In this document: positions 16,650 through 25,172 of the stretch, in pieces
Layout: each line of letters begins with the position of its first letter
Numbering within the stretch: the first letter of the stretch is position 1
Source of the DNA: Streptomyces novaecaesareae
GTDB taxonomy: Bacteria; Actinomycetota; Actinomycetes; Streptomycetales; Streptomycetaceae
Assembly: GCF_000716875.1 (NCBI RefSeq)
Contig: NZ_JNWQ01000022.1
Location: 21,207 to 85,206, forward strand
Direction: 5' to 3'
Length of the DNA: 64,000 bases
Made by a program: the position numbers and the translations under genes
The notes under the pieces: model-generated
What the model saw: the letters and a program-made list of their open reading frames with translations, nothing else
The model's database searches: none
Told to the model about the DNA's origin: nothing

Positions 16650-17237
16650 ATGCAAACCGCGACCGTTCCCCCGCCGCGCATCCCGCGGTTGGGCCGTGGT
16701 TGGTACCTCGCCGCCGTGCTCAGCGCCGTGCTGGCCGTCGGCATGTGCCTGCTCGGTTGGCGCCAGGCCGACCAGGCCGACCGGATCGAGGCGCACCCGG
16801 TGAGAGTCGAGGGCGTCGTCACCCAGCTCCCGACCGGCGGCGGCACCTACAGCGCCGTCAGCTACCGGGCCGACGGACAGCCGCACACCGCGGCCGCGCT
16901 GCCGCTCGCGGACAGCGCCAAGATCGGCGACAGGGTCTGCCTGGAGCACGCGGCCGACGACGCGGGCGCGGTGCGGATCTGCGGCGACACCTACCCGCAG
17001 CCGGTCGGCGTGGGCCTGGCCCGGTTCAGCGTGCCGGTCGCCGTGGTGCTCTTCGTGATCTGCCTGCTGCGCATCCGGCGGTACCGGAAGGCCGTCGCGG
17101 TCCGCGACGGGCAGGGACGGCTGGCCGCCAACCTCGCGCTCGCGACGGAGGCACTGGCGGACGGGATGCCCGCGATAACGCACGGCAAGCGTTCCCGCCG
17201 CAAGCGGCGCGCGGGCGGGCGGCGCGGGCAGCACTGA
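16650..17237 (+). CDS. Two-helix membrane protein (DUF3592-like)
   Basis: 195 residues from ATG 16650 (AGGAA site). Two transmembrane helices (about 20-39 and 123-141) flank an extracytoplasmic beta-rich domain (VEGVVTQLPTGGGTYSAVSYRADGQPHTAA...IGDRVCLEH) with two Cys residues. The layout resembles the DUF3592 family of unknown function. The C-terminal cytoplasmic tail is very basic (KRSRRKRRAGGRRGQH). It lies within the menaquinone cluster, upstream of menG, but has no known role there. Confidence 0.7.
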   Translation: MQTATVPPPRIPRLGRGWYLAAVLSAVLAVGMCLLGWRQADQADRIEAHPVRVEGVVTQLPTGGGTYSAVSYRADGQPHTAAALPLADSAKIGDRVCLEHAADDAGAVRICGDTYPQPVGVGLARFSVPVAVVLFVICLLRIRRYRKAVAVRDGQGRLAANLALATEALADGMPAITHGKRSRRKRRAGGRRGQH

Positions 17238-17330
17238 CGGGGGCGCTCTCCCGTGATCCGGGGTGCCCCGTTCCTTGGTCCGGTGTGCCCCGTTGGTCGG
17301 GGTGTCCGTGCGAGGGTGAACAATGGGGGC

Positions 17331-18026
17331 GTGACCCGAGCCTCTCTGGACAAGCAGCCGCACGAAGTCGCCGCCATGTTCGACGACGTCGCGGCCAAGT
17401 ACGACCGCACCAACGACGTGCTCTCCCTCGGCCAGGCCCGCGCCTGGCGCCGGGCGGTGGCCGAGGCGGTGTCCGCCGGACCGGGGGACCTCGTGCTCGA
17501 CCTCGGGGCCGGCACCGGCACCTCCTCGCTGCCCTTCGTCGAAGCCGGGGCCCAGGTCGTCCCCTGCGACTTCTCGGTCGGCATGCTCGCCGAGGGCAAG
17601 CGCCGCCACCCCGACCTGGCGCTCACCGCCGGGGACGCCACCCGGCTGCCGTTCGCGGACGACACCTTCGACTCGGTGACGATCTCCTTCGCGCTGCGCA
17701 ACGTCCAGGACACCGACGAGGCGCTGCGCGAGATGCTGCGGGTCACCAAGCCCGGCGGCAAGCTGGTGATCTGCGAGTTCTCCACGCCGACCTGGACGCC
17801 GTTCCGGACGGTCTACACCGAGTACCTGATGCGCGCGCTGCCGCCCGTCGCCACCGCCGTCAGCAGCAACCCGGAGGCGTACGTCTACCTCGCCGAGTCC
17901 ATCCGGGCCTGGCCGGACCAGCCCGGGCTGGCAGCCAAGCTGCAGGAGGCCGGCTGGTCCAAGGCCGCCTGGCGGAACCTCACGGGCGGCATCGTCGCGC
18001 TGCACCGGGCGTACAAGACCGCGTAG
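17331..18026 (+). CDS. menG: Demethylmenaquinone methyltransferase
   Basis: 231 residues from GTG 17331. The class I methyltransferase motif I is [15 protein letters not shown]. The UbiE/MenG signatures are present: [22 protein letters not shown] at the N-terminus and [24 protein letters not shown] in the middle. It transfers a methyl group from SAM to demethylmenaquinone, the last step of menaquinone synthesis. The frame is open upstream to 17253, but the GTG with a GGGGG run just before it fits the family start. The gap to the next gene contains two 19-bp direct repeats. Confidence 0.93.
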   Translation: MTRASLDKQPHEVAAMFDDVAAKYDRTNDVLSLGQARAWRRAVAEAVSAGPGDLVLDLGAGTGTSSLPFVEAGAQVVPCDFSVGMLAEGKRRHPDLALTAGDATRLPFADDTFDSVTISFALRNVQDTDEALREMLRVTKPGGKLVICEFSTPTWTPFRTVYTEYLMRALPPVATAVSSNPEAYVYLAESIRAWPDQPGLAAKLQEAGWSKAAWRNLTGGIVALHRAYKTA

Positions 18027-18067
18027 TCGGTCCGGCCGGGCGGGGGCAGGCGGCTGGGCGGGAGCGG

Positions 18068-18122
18068 CCGGTGGGGTGGGGCGCGGCGACCTGGCTGGGG
18101 TGACCGGTGGGGTGGGGCGCGG
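18068..18122. repeat. Two 19-bp direct repeats
   Basis: CCGGTGGGGTGGGGCGCGG occurs at 18068-18086 and again at 18104-18122, 36 bp apart, in the gap between menG and the reductase gene. A possible promoter (TTTTCG at 18126-18131, TAGACT at 18148-18153) lies just after them. Confidence 0.6.
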
Positions 18123-18204
18123 GCGTTTTCGGTGGCGTGAGCGGAACTAGACTGCCGGAGACGAAAGCCGCCGTCCCCCGCCGCAGCTCCAGGAGTGTGT
18201 CCAC

Positions 18205-19515
18205 GTGTCCGAGACCGCAGCCGATCTGACGAAGCCGGACAGCCCGGTGGAGAGCACGGCCGACGTCATCGTGGTCGGTGCGGGCCCGGCCGGCTCCACC
18301 ACCGCGTACTACCTGGCCCAGGCCGGGCTGGACGTCCTGCTGCTGGAGAAGACCGCCTTCCCGCGCGAGAAGGTCTGCGGCGACGGCCTGACCCCGCGCG
18401 CCACCAAGCAGCTGGTGGACATGGGCATCGACGTCTCCACCGAGAACGGCTGGCTGCACAACAAGGGCCTGCGCATCATCGGCGGCGGCGTCCGGCTGGA
18501 GCTGGACTGGCCCGAGCTGTCCTCCTTCCCCGACTACGGCCTGGTCCGCAAGCGCGCCGACTTCGACGAGCTGCTGGCCCGTCAGGCCGAGAAGGCCGGC
18601 GCGCGGCTCTACGAGCGCTGCAACGTCAGCGGGCCGGTCCTCGACGACCGCACCGGCCAGATCGTCGGCGTCACCGCCAAGCTGGGCGACGAGAAGCGGC
18701 CGGTCACCTTCCGGGCCCCGCTGGTGGTCGCCGCCGACGGCAACTCGACCCGGCTCTCGCTCGCCATGGGCCTGCACCGGCGCGAGGACCGCCCGATGGG
18801 CGTCGCCTACCGCACGTACTTCACCTCGCCCCGCCACGACGACGACTACCTGGAGTCCTGGCTGGAGCTGTGGGACACCCGCGGCGGCCAGCGCAAGCTG
18901 CTGCCCGGCTACGGCTGGGTCTTCGGCATGGGCGACGGCACCTCCAACGTCGGCCTCGGCATCCTCAACTCCTCGCCGGCCTTCGGCGAGCTGGACTGGC
19001 GCGAGGTCCTCAAGGCCTGGTGCGCCGGCATGCCGGAGGAGTGGGGCTACACCCCCGAGAACATGACCGAGCCGATCCGCGGCGCCGCGCTGCCGATGGC
19101 CTTCAACCGGCAGCCGCACTACACCCGCGGCCTGCTGCTCGTCGGCGACGCGGGCGGCATGGTCAACCCGTTCAACGGCGAGGGCATCGCCTACGCGATG
19201 GAATCCGGCCAGATCGCCGCGGGCGTCATCGTGCAGGCCCTCGCCCGGGTCACCGACGGCGGGCGGGAACGCGCCCTGCAGGCCTACCCGCGCACCCTCA
19301 AGGACGTGTACGGCGGCTACTACACCCTGGGCCGCGCCTTCGTGAAGCTCATCGGCAACCCGAAGGTGATGCAGATCGCCGCCCAGCGCGGCCTCACCCA
19401 CCCGATGCTGATGCGCTTCACCCTCAAGCTGCTCGCCAACCTGACCGACCCGCAGGGCGGTGACGCGATGGACCGCGTCATCAACGGCCTCGCCAGGGTC
19501 GCGCCGAACGCCTAG
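18205..19515 (+). CDS. Geranylgeranyl-reductase-family flavoprotein (probable menaquinone side-chain reductase)
   Basis: 436 residues from GTG 18205 (AGGAG site). The Rossmann FAD motif is DVIVVGAGPAGSTTAYYLA (about 22-40). KVCGDGLTPRATKQL follows, and the second FAD contact is LLVGDAGGMVNPFNGEGI (about 312-329). Family members reduce isoprenoid double bonds. Mycobacterial MenJ saturates the beta-isoprene unit of menaquinone. Its position between menG and the nuo operon makes a menaquinone substrate most likely here, though archaeal-type lipid or chlorophyll substrates define other members of the family. Confidence 0.85.
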   Translation: MSETAADLTKPDSPVESTADVIVVGAGPAGSTTAYYLAQAGLDVLLLEKTAFPREKVCGDGLTPRATKQLVDMGIDVSTENGWLHNKGLRIIGGGVRLELDWPELSSFPDYGLVRKRADFDELLARQAEKAGARLYERCNVSGPVLDDRTGQIVGVTAKLGDEKRPVTFRAPLVVAADGNSTRLSLAMGLHRREDRPMGVAYRTYFTSPRHDDDYLESWLELWDTRGGQRKLLPGYGWVFGMGDGTSNVGLGILNSSPAFGELDWREVLKAWCAGMPEEWGYTPENMTEPIRGAALPMAFNRQPHYTRGLLLVGDAGGMVNPFNGEGIAYAMESGQIAAGVIVQALARVTDGGRERALQAYPRTLKDVYGGYYTLGRAFVKLIGNPKVMQIAAQRGLTHPMLMRFTLKLLANLTDPQGGDAMDRVINGLARVAPNA

Positions 19516-19539
19516 TTCGGGGCCCGGTTCAGGCCTGGT

Positions 19540-19923
19540 TCAGGCTTGGTTCGGGGCTTCCTCCGGCTTCTCCACCGCCGTCTCCCGGGGTCCGTCGATC
19601 GGGCGCCGGGAGGCGGCGGAGCGCTGTTCGACGTAGGCGAGGCGGTCGGCGAAGACCCGGGCCGCGTCGGGGGTGAGCGTCCGCAGGGCGACGAGGGCGG
19701 TGAAGACGACGTCGCAGAGCTCGTGCTGGACGTCCTCCCACGTGTGGGTGACCCCCTTACGCGGGTTCTGGCCGGTGGCACCGATCACGGCCGCGCCGAC
19801 CTCGCCGACCTCCTCGGAGAGCTTGAGGAGCCGCAGCAGGCGCTCCTCCCGGGGCGACTGCGTGCTCTGCTCGTCCAGCCATGCGACCAGGTGGTCGACG
19901 CTCTCCCAGATCCGGCTGTCCAT
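19540..19923 (-). CDS. MazG-like nucleotide pyrophosphohydrolase family protein
   Basis: 127 residues. The all-alpha MazG/dUTPase-like metal motif is present: EEVGE in helix 2 (KLSEEVGEVGAAVIG, about 34-48) and ELCD in helix 3 (HELCDVVFTALVAL, about 67-80), a normal EExxE...ExxD arrangement. Such proteins hydrolyse non-canonical NTPs. The C-terminal 25 residues are disordered and Pro/Glu-rich. It is convergent with the reductase gene and is probably unrelated to quinone synthesis. Confidence 0.82.
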   Translation of the reverse strand: MDSRIWESVDHLVAWLDEQSTQSPREERLLRLLKLSEEVGEVGAAVIGATGQNPRKGVTHTWEDVQHELCDVVFTALVALRTLTPDAARVFADRLAYVEQRSAASRRPIDGPRETAVEKPEEAPNQA

Positions 19924-20036
19924 GCGGCGCTGCTCCCATGCGTGTCGTCGGTGCTGCCACCGTACGGGAGCGGCGTGGCGGGCGGTCGGCGAGATCGGGA
20001 AGCGCGTTCGGTGAGCGCGTTCGGGGAGGGGGTCGG

Positions 20037-20708
20037 TCAGCGGGTGCTGATCTTCACGTGGCGGATGTTAACGGGGAGGTTGGGGAAGCCGTCGCCGGGG
20101 TTGTTCTGGTCGTCCTCGCCGCCGGCGGCGATCTTCTGCAGGACGTCCAGGCCGGCCGTGATCCGGCCGAACGGGGTGTAGGCGGGGGAGAGCTTGGTGT
20201 CCTTCCAGACGAAGAAGAACTGGCTGCCGTTGGTGTTCGGGCCGGCGTTGGCCATGGCCACGGTCCCGGCGGGGTACGTGGCGCCGGTCAGGTTCTCGTC
20301 CGGGAAGGAGTAACCGGGGCCGCCGCTGCCAGTCCCGGTCGGGTCGCCGCACTGCAGGACGTAGATCCGCTGGGTGGTGAGGCGGTGGCAGTGGCTGCGG
20401 TCGAAGTAGTCGTGCTCGGCGAGGAAGCGGAACGAGAAGGTGGTGCAGGGCGCCTTGTCGGTCAGCGCCTCGAAGGTGATCTGGCCCTGGCTGGTCCGTA
20501 GCGTCGCGCGGTAGGGCTGGGCGGCCTTCTTGACGTCGAAGACCGGGATGCCCTTGAAGTTGTCGGCCGGGACGGCCGGTGTGTAGGTGCAGCCGGCAGC
20601 GGGGGTGGTCGCCGCGGGGGCGGAGGTGTCCGCGACGGCGGTTCCGGTGCTCGCCACGAGCGGGAGCACGGTGGCGGCGGCGACCAGCGCCCAGTGGGTG
20701 CGCTTCAC
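20037..20708 (-). CDS. Secreted peptidyl-prolyl cis-trans isomerase (cyclophilin type)
   Basis: 223 residues from GTG 20708, chosen for the GGAAGG site eight bases upstream and because it gives a standard signal peptide (VKRTHWALVAAATVLPLVA...AVA). An ATG at 20750 would add 14 residues. Cyclophilin motifs are YFDRSHCHRLT, CGDPTGTGSGGPGYSFPDE, GTVAMANAGPNTNGSQFFF and FGRITAGLDVLQKI. The usual FHR is CHR here, and the Arg is kept. Four Cys residues could form disulfides outside the cell. Likely a folding factor for secreted proteins. Confidence 0.88.
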   Translation of the reverse strand: MKRTHWALVAAATVLPLVASTGTAVADTSAPAATTPAAGCTYTPAVPADNFKGIPVFDVKKAAQPYRATLRTSQGQITFEALTDKAPCTTFSFRFLAEHDYFDRSHCHRLTTQRIYVLQCGDPTGTGSGGPGYSFPDENLTGATYPAGTVAMANAGPNTNGSQFFFVWKDTKLSPAYTPFGRITAGLDVLQKIAAGGEDDQNNPGDGFPNLPVNIRHVKISTR

Positions 20709-21029
20709 GTGACGGGCCTTCCGGGGGGTGGTGGACGGCTGGATTGTCATGGAGGCATCATCCACGGCCGGGTGGGGATGCGGTAGGGGGCGGGACAGGG
20801 CGGGATGGTGCCTCCCGTGTGGCGGATGTTGCCACCTGAGCATTCGTCGTCCGACCATCCGGTGTCCGGACGGGCATTGATCACCGGCACTCCGGTGCGC
20901 GAAGATGGCGCACCCCTGCTCCACGCTTCGTCTCGTTCACCGCCGGGCCTTTCGTCCGGCTCCTGGGTCCGTCCGGCGCCGTACGGGACTCGTGCCCGCC
21001 GGTTCCGTTCGTTCGGAGGGATCCTCCTC
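20709..21029. other. Divergent intergenic region
   Basis: No gene is seen. It contains the promoters of the cyclophilin gene (leftward) and the EamA transporter (rightward). CACCGG-CACT-CCGGTG (20882-20897) is a 6-bp perfect inverted repeat that could be an operator or a weak hairpin. The frame upstream of 21030 is open but not coding-like. Confidence 0.4.
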
Positions 21030-22025
21030 ATGCCTGCCTCCCTGTCCAAGGGCCCGTCCTCCTCGATCCTTCGTGATCTTCCGGTGCTGCTGGTGGCCGT
21101 GGTGTGGGGGTCGAGCTTCCTCGCCGTCCAGCGGGTGGCCGAGCCGGGGACGGTCGTGGCGATGCTGGTGCTGCGGTTCGGGCTGGTGCTGCCGCTGCTC
21201 GGCGTGGTCGCCTGGCGGGCCCTGCGGAGGCTGAGCCGCGCCGAGTGGATCGGCGGCGCCGCACTCGGGGTGGTGCTCAGCGGGATCTTCCTGCTGGAGA
21301 CCTACGGCGCCGTGCACACCTCCGCGACCAACGCCGGGCTGATCATCAGCCTCGCGATGGTGCTCACTCCGCTCGGCGAGAGCGCCCTCGGCCGGACCGC
21401 ACCGCCGCGGGCCTTCCTCGCGGCTGCCGGGCTGGCCGTCCTCGGCGTCGCCCTGCTCACCGGCGACGGCGGGCTTCGCGCTCCCTCGCTCGGCGACCTG
21501 CTGGTGCTGGGCGCCGCCCTCGTCCGCTCCGGGTACGTCCTCGCCATGGCCCGCACCCGGGCGCTGCGCGACACCGACATGCTCGCCGTGACCTGGGTCC
21601 AACTCGCCGCGGCCACCAGTGTGTTCGCCGTCGTCGCAGTGGCCGTGGGGCCGTCGCCGTGGACCGTCGCCCGCTCGTACGGGGCCGGCCAGTGGGCCTG
21701 GCTGCTGCATCTGTCCCTGTTCTGCACGCTGTTCGCCTTCTTCGTTCAGATGTGGGCGGTGCGGGCCACCTCGCCCTCCCGGGTGAGCCTGCTGCTCGGC
21801 ACCGAACCGCTGTGGGCCGCCGTCTTCGGCATCACCGTGGCCGGGAACCGGATGGGCCCGCTCGCCCTGCTCGGCGGAGCCCTGGTGCTGGTCGCGACTG
21901 AGTGGGGCCGTCGTACCGCTCCCGCTCCCGCTCCTGCGCCACGCCCGGTTGGTGGCGAGGGCGAGGGTGAGGGCGAGAGTGCGGCTGACGCGGTGGGGCC
22001 GAACCCGGAGCGGGCCTCGGTCTGA
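21030..22025 (+). CDS. EamA/DMT-family transporter
   Basis: 331 residues from ATG 21030 with GGAGGG ten bases upstream. Ten predicted transmembrane helices form two EamA repeats: the first starts LPVLLVAVVWGSSFLAVQ, the second near LGDLLVLGAALVRSGYVLAMAR. The final repeat contains SRVSLLLGTEPLWAAVFGI. DMT proteins export metabolites or amino acids. The C-terminus is a low-complexity Ala/Pro then Gly/Glu tail (PAPAPAPRP, GEGEGEGES). Substrate unknown. Confidence 0.87.
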   Translation: MPASLSKGPSSSILRDLPVLLVAVVWGSSFLAVQRVAEPGTVVAMLVLRFGLVLPLLGVVAWRALRRLSRAEWIGGAALGVVLSGIFLLETYGAVHTSATNAGLIISLAMVLTPLGESALGRTAPPRAFLAAAGLAVLGVALLTGDGGLRAPSLGDLLVLGAALVRSGYVLAMARTRALRDTDMLAVTWVQLAAATSVFAVVAVAVGPSPWTVARSYGAGQWAWLLHLSLFCTLFAFFVQMWAVRATSPSRVSLLLGTEPLWAAVFGITVAGNRMGPLALLGGALVLVATEWGRRTAPAPAPAPRPVGGEGEGEGESAADAVGPNPERASV

Positions 22026-22038
22026 CCCGCGACCCTCG

Positions 22039-22632
22039 TCACCGGCGCCGCCGCAGCGTCCGGCGGGCGTAGTCGATGGTGACCGCGCCGAGCAGCGGGC
22101 CCCAGGCGACCAGGGGCAGGTAGGCAAGCGTCATCACGACGGCGGCGAAGCCGCGCGGCGAATCCGGCTCGGCCAGGTTGCGTGCCCACCCGCCGAACAG
22201 AGCGGCCGTCGAGAGGCCGGTGAGGACCACCGAGCCCAGCAGGGCGGGGACGATCGCGGCGAGCGGCTGGACCCGGCGGCCGCCTATCAGTGGGATCCAC
22301 CGGGGCGCCACCAGCCCCCAGGGCCGGACCAGGCCCAGGGTCAGGAAGGCCAGGGCCTCGGTCAGGGCACTCAGCACCACGCAGTAGACCGTGCCCCAGC
22401 CCGGCTGGTGCTCGCCGAACCCCGCGGCCGTCGCTCCGGTGAAGCCGACCGGGATGCCGAAACCGAAGACGATCCGCCACAGCCCCGAGGGGACGGTGGT
22501 GAGGGCGGCGGCCTTGGCGGCGAGCCGGGCCCAGCGCGGGGCGGGCGGGACAGCCGGGGCGGGCTTGACGGGCGGGGCCGCCGCCTCGGCCCGGTGGGCG
22601 GTGCTGCGGGCGTTGATCACGAGCTTCGACAT
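22039..22632 (-). CDS. Polytopic membrane protein of unknown function
   Basis: 197 residues from ATG 22632 (AGGGAG site). After a 40-residue Pro/Ala-rich start there are about four membrane helices (VFGFGIPVGFTGATAAG, TVYCVVLSALTEALAFLTLGLV, LAAIVPALLGSVVLTGLSTAALF, GFAAVVMTLAYLPLVAWGPL), ending in a basic YARRTLRRRR tail. I do not recognise the family. It is divergent from a two-component system, and the shared 196-bp promoter region carries two TGCCGATCGG elements, so it is a likely target of that system. Confidence 0.7.
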   Translation of the reverse strand: MSKLVINARSTAHRAEAAAPPVKPAPAVPPAPRWARLAAKAAALTTVPSGLWRIVFGFGIPVGFTGATAAGFGEHQPGWGTVYCVVLSALTEALAFLTLGLVRPWGLVAPRWIPLIGGRRVQPLAAIVPALLGSVVLTGLSTAALFGGWARNLAEPDSPRGFAAVVMTLAYLPLVAWGPLLGAVTIDYARRTLRRRR

Positions 22633-22713
22633 GGTGGTGGACTCCCTTCGGCTCCGGCCTCCGTGGCCGGTGCGGTGACTCAAGACTGGAGGTCCGCCAG
22701 GGGTTCGCGGCAG

Positions 22714-22768
22714 TGCCGATCGGGCTGTTCCTCCTGCTCAACCGGCCTTTGAAATATGCCGATCGGCA
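22714..22768. promoter_or_regulatory. Repeated TGCCGATCGG elements, candidate response-regulator sites
   Basis: TGCCGATCGGCA (22757-22768) is a perfect 12-bp palindrome. TGCCGATCGG recurs at 22714-22723, 43 bp away (about four helical turns). Both lie in the divergent promoter region of the membrane-protein gene and the histidine-kinase gene, where an autoregulated response regulator would be expected to bind. Confidence 0.5.
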
Positions 22769-22828
22769 CAGGCGCGCCGCCAGGGCGGCGTCGTAATGTG
22801 ACGGCAGTCGAAGAGTCGAGGAGAGGCG

Positions 22829-23905
22829 GTGACGATGACTCAGATCCTGTCGCTGGTCGTCCCGGTCCTGCTGCTGCCGGCCTGGATGGTCCGCGGACGC
22901 TACGGGGCGGCTGCCGCGACGGCCTCGCTCGGCGCGGTGTCGGCGGCGGTCTCGGCTGCGGTCTGGTTCACCGGCCCCTGGACGGAGACGGTTCGCTGGA
23001 CCGGGCTGGTCGGTCTGGCCGAGCTGGCCGCCCTGTTGCTGGCGGTGGTTCTCACCCTGCGCGCCGAGGACGGCCCGCGGAGCGCAGCGGCGGCCTGGAC
23101 GGCCGGCGGAGCGGTCGCGCTCTGGCCGTCCCGGTTTGACGGGCCCGCCGACGTGCTCACGCTCTTCGGGTTCGGATCGATGCTGTCCCTGCCGGCCGTG
23201 CTGATCGGGCTCTACCTGCGAGGCCTGGACGAGGGGCGCAGCAAGGCGGTGGTCGAGGCCAGGCGTGCGCAGCGGCTCGAACTGGCCCACGACCTGCACG
23301 ACTTCGTGGCGCACGATGTCAGCGGCATGGTCGCCCAGGCCCAGGCGGGGGCGTACCTGGCCGGGATCGATCCGGCTCGGGCGGCCGAGATGTTCCAGCG
23401 AATAGAGCAGGCCGGGCAGCGGGCGCTGGCCTCGCTGGACCGGACGGTGCAGCTGCTGCGCAGCGAGGAGGGCGGTAGTCGGGATCCGCAGCCCGGGCTT
23501 GCCGAACTTGCCGAAGTGGCACAGCAGTTCACCGCGACTGGCGGCGCCGAGGTCCGGTTGGAGCTGCCGGAGGGGCCGGTGCCGCGCGAGGTGGAGGGCA
23601 CCGTCCACCGGATCGTGGTCGAATCCCTGACCAACGTCCGGCGGCACGCCCCGGCCGCGCGGGCGGTCGAGGTCCGAGCCCGCCGCAGCGGAGGGCGGCT
23701 GGAGCTGACGGTGATCAACGACGGTCGGGCGCCGGGCCAGGCGGGGCGGCCGCGCCGGGGCGGTGGCAGTGGGCTGCAGGGGCTGGCGGCCCGGGTGGAG
23801 GCCCTCGGTGGTTCGCTGGAGGCGGGCCCGCACGAGCGGGAGGCCTGGCGGTTGACGGCGGTGCTGCCGTTGGAGGAAGCCGGTGCGAGGCCGGCGCGAT
23901 CGTAG
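22829..23905 (+). CDS. Sensor histidine kinase (NarL/DegS-type, HisKA_3)
   Basis: 358 residues from GTG 22829, or ATG 22835 two codons later. An N-terminal membrane domain of about five helices (residues 5-130) precedes the dimerisation/phosphoacceptor helix ELAHDLHDFVAHDVSG with its phosphorylatable His. The HATPase domain has an N box VESLTNVRRHA and a G box GSGLQGLAARVEALGG. It should autophosphorylate and pass phosphate to the response regulator encoded 36 bp downstream. Its signal is unknown, and the lack of a large external loop suggests sensing in the membrane. Confidence 0.9.
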   Translation: MTMTQILSLVVPVLLLPAWMVRGRYGAAAATASLGAVSAAVSAAVWFTGPWTETVRWTGLVGLAELAALLLAVVLTLRAEDGPRSAAAAWTAGGAVALWPSRFDGPADVLTLFGFGSMLSLPAVLIGLYLRGLDEGRSKAVVEARRAQRLELAHDLHDFVAHDVSGMVAQAQAGAYLAGIDPARAAEMFQRIEQAGQRALASLDRTVQLLRSEEGGSRDPQPGLAELAEVAQQFTATGGAEVRLELPEGPVPREVEGTVHRIVVESLTNVRRHAPAARAVEVRARRSGGRLELTVINDGRAPGQAGRPRRGGGSGLQGLAARVEALGGSLEAGPHEREAWRLTAVLPLEEAGARPARS

Positions 23906-23941
23906 AAGCCGACGCGGGTCGGCAACGGGGAGGTGCAGGGC

Positions 23942-24661
23942 ATGGGCAGTGGCACGGGGCCGGTTCGGATCCTGATCGCGGACGACCAGGCGGATGTCCG
24001 CAGTGCGTTCCGGATGATCCTGGACGCCCAGCCGGACATGGCCGTGGTCGCGGAGGCGGCGGACGGGGCCGCGGCGGTGGCAGAGGCGAGGAGGCTGCGG
24101 CCGGACGTTGTGCTCGCGGACATCCGGATGCCGAAGCTCGACGGCCTGGAGGTCACCCGGCAACTGGCCGACGCGCACAAGGTGATCGTGGTGACCACCT
24201 TCGACCTGGACGAGTACGTGCACACGGCGCTGCGGCACGGTGCGGCCGGGTTCCTGCTGAAGCGCTCGGGGCCGGTGCTGCTGATCGAGGCGATCCGGGC
24301 GGCGATGGCCGGGGACGCGTTGATCAGCCCGCAGATCACCGTGCGGCTGCTACGGCACATGGCTCTTCCGGGAGTGGAGCCGAAGCCCGTGCGGGGCTCC
24401 GGTGCGGGCTCCAGCGTGGGCTCCGGTACGGCAACGGCGGGCCCGCTGATAGCCGGGCCGGTGGAGGAACTGACCGCGCGCGAAAGGGAGATCGCCGAGC
24501 AGGTGGCGGACGGCGCGACCAACGCCGAGATCGGCGCGGGGCTGTTCATCTCGCCGGGGACGGTGAAGAACCACCTCGCCAGCATCCAGCGCAAGCTCGG
24601 TGCCCGTAACCGGGTGGGCATCGCGGCCTGGGTCTGGGAGCAGGCGGCCGGAAAGCGGTAA
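23942..24661 (+). CDS. LuxR/NarL-family response regulator
   Basis: 239 residues from ATG 23942 (GGGAGG eight bases upstream; a GTG lies at 23933). The receiver has the acidic pair in ILIADDQADV, the phosphorylation Asp in VVLADIRMPKLDG (about residue 59) and the Lys in FLLKRSG. A Gly/Ser/Pro-rich linker precedes the LuxR HTH (LTAREREIAEQVADGATNAEIGA...GTVKNHLASI). It pairs with the upstream kinase. The likely binding sites are the repeated TGCCGATCGG elements in the divergent region. Confidence 0.9.
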   Translation: MGSGTGPVRILIADDQADVRSAFRMILDAQPDMAVVAEAADGAAAVAEARRLRPDVVLADIRMPKLDGLEVTRQLADAHKVIVVTTFDLDEYVHTALRHGAAGFLLKRSGPVLLIEAIRAAMAGDALISPQITVRLLRHMALPGVEPKPVRGSGAGSSVGSGTATAGPLIAGPVEELTAREREIAEQVADGATNAEIGAGLFISPGTVKNHLASIQRKLGARNRVGIAAWVWEQAAGKR

Positions 24662-24975
24662 CCGGCGCCGGCCCGCGGGCCCCGCGGGCCCCGCGGGCCG
24701 GAGGGCAGCCTTGGAGGCCCAAGGCCCAGGAGGAGAGCGAGCTCGCGCGCTTGTGAACGAAGGGTCAAGCGAGCGTTCAGGCTCGCGCCACCCCTGCGAG
24801 TGAGCCGCTATAACACGTCAACATGACGCCTCTAAATTTGCTTCCGCCGACGCATAGTTGATATAGGAATGTGCCCCTGACCAGCCGCTTAACAAGTAAA
24901 TGCGACTGGTTGTGACCATTTGGCTCCTTTGCGTCGACAAATCTGGGCATGTTCACATTCGCCGCCATTCACATG

Positions 24976-25025
24976 GTGTCGTAGATCACAAAGATGGCGG
25001 TGAACTGCGTGTCGCAGATCACAAG
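24976..25025 (+). promoter_or_regulatory. Paired direct repeats upstream of nuoA
   Basis: GTGTCGTAGATCACAA (24976-24991) and GTGTCGCAGATCACAA (25009-25024) differ at one base and start exactly 33 bp apart, three helical turns. Each has a GTG-N8-CAC dyad, the spacing of Crp/Fnr-type half sites. The second copy covers the place where the -35 of the downstream TAGGAT promoter should be, and that -35 is not a consensus match. This suggests an activator site. Confidence 0.6.
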
Positions 25026-25033
25026 CAGACAGG

Positions 25034-25044
25034 CATAGGATGCG
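25034..25044 (+). promoter_or_regulatory. Predicted -10 region of the nuo operon
   Basis: TAGGAT (25036-25041) is an excellent actinomycete -10 hexamer within CATAGGATGCG. The same 11 bp occur upstream of korA. The start site would fall near 25047, giving a leader of about 125 nt before nuoA. Confidence 0.55.
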
Positions 25045-25057
25045 CTCGTTCCAGGGT

Positions 25058-25075
25058 TTGTGAACTGCCTCACAT
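25058..25075. promoter_or_regulatory. Rex-like operator upstream of nuoA
   Basis: TTGTGAACTGCCTCACAT closely matches the streptomycete Rex operator (TTGTGAAN4TTCACAA), with one full half site and a near-complete second half (TCACA). It lies about 11-28 bp downstream of the predicted start, where a bound NADH-sensitive repressor would block transcription. Control of respiratory operons by Rex is established in Streptomyces coelicolor; its action here is inferred. Confidence 0.65.
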
Positions 25076-25172
25076 GAGGTGGATCTCGGGAACTGGGACG
25101 CGGGTTCACCTCAGCGTGACCCGCCGGTTCCGATCTGCAGTCAAGGACGACTGGACGGAGGGAGCGGGGGCT

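Larger units (their letters stand above)
24662..25172. other. 511-bp nuo upstream region, AT-rich, no gene
   Basis: After a GC-rich block with CCGCGGGCC repeats (24668-24700) and an inverted repeat CGCTTG-N12-CAAGCG (24748-24771, a possible terminator of the two-component operon), the DNA becomes unusually AT-rich (24805-24960). That stretch includes CGTCA-ACA-TGACG (24817-24829) and a promoter-like pair, TTGCTT 24838-24843 and TATAGG 24862-24867 (18-bp spacer). The main regulatory elements of nuo lie at 24976-25075 and are listed separately. No small ORF here is convincing. Confidence 0.55.

Noticed and set aside
24900..25172. N-terminal extension of NuoA (frame open from 24900)
   Set aside because: The extension covers the promoter elements and is Arg/Ser-rich. 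NuoA family length and the GGAGGGAG site fix the start at 25173.
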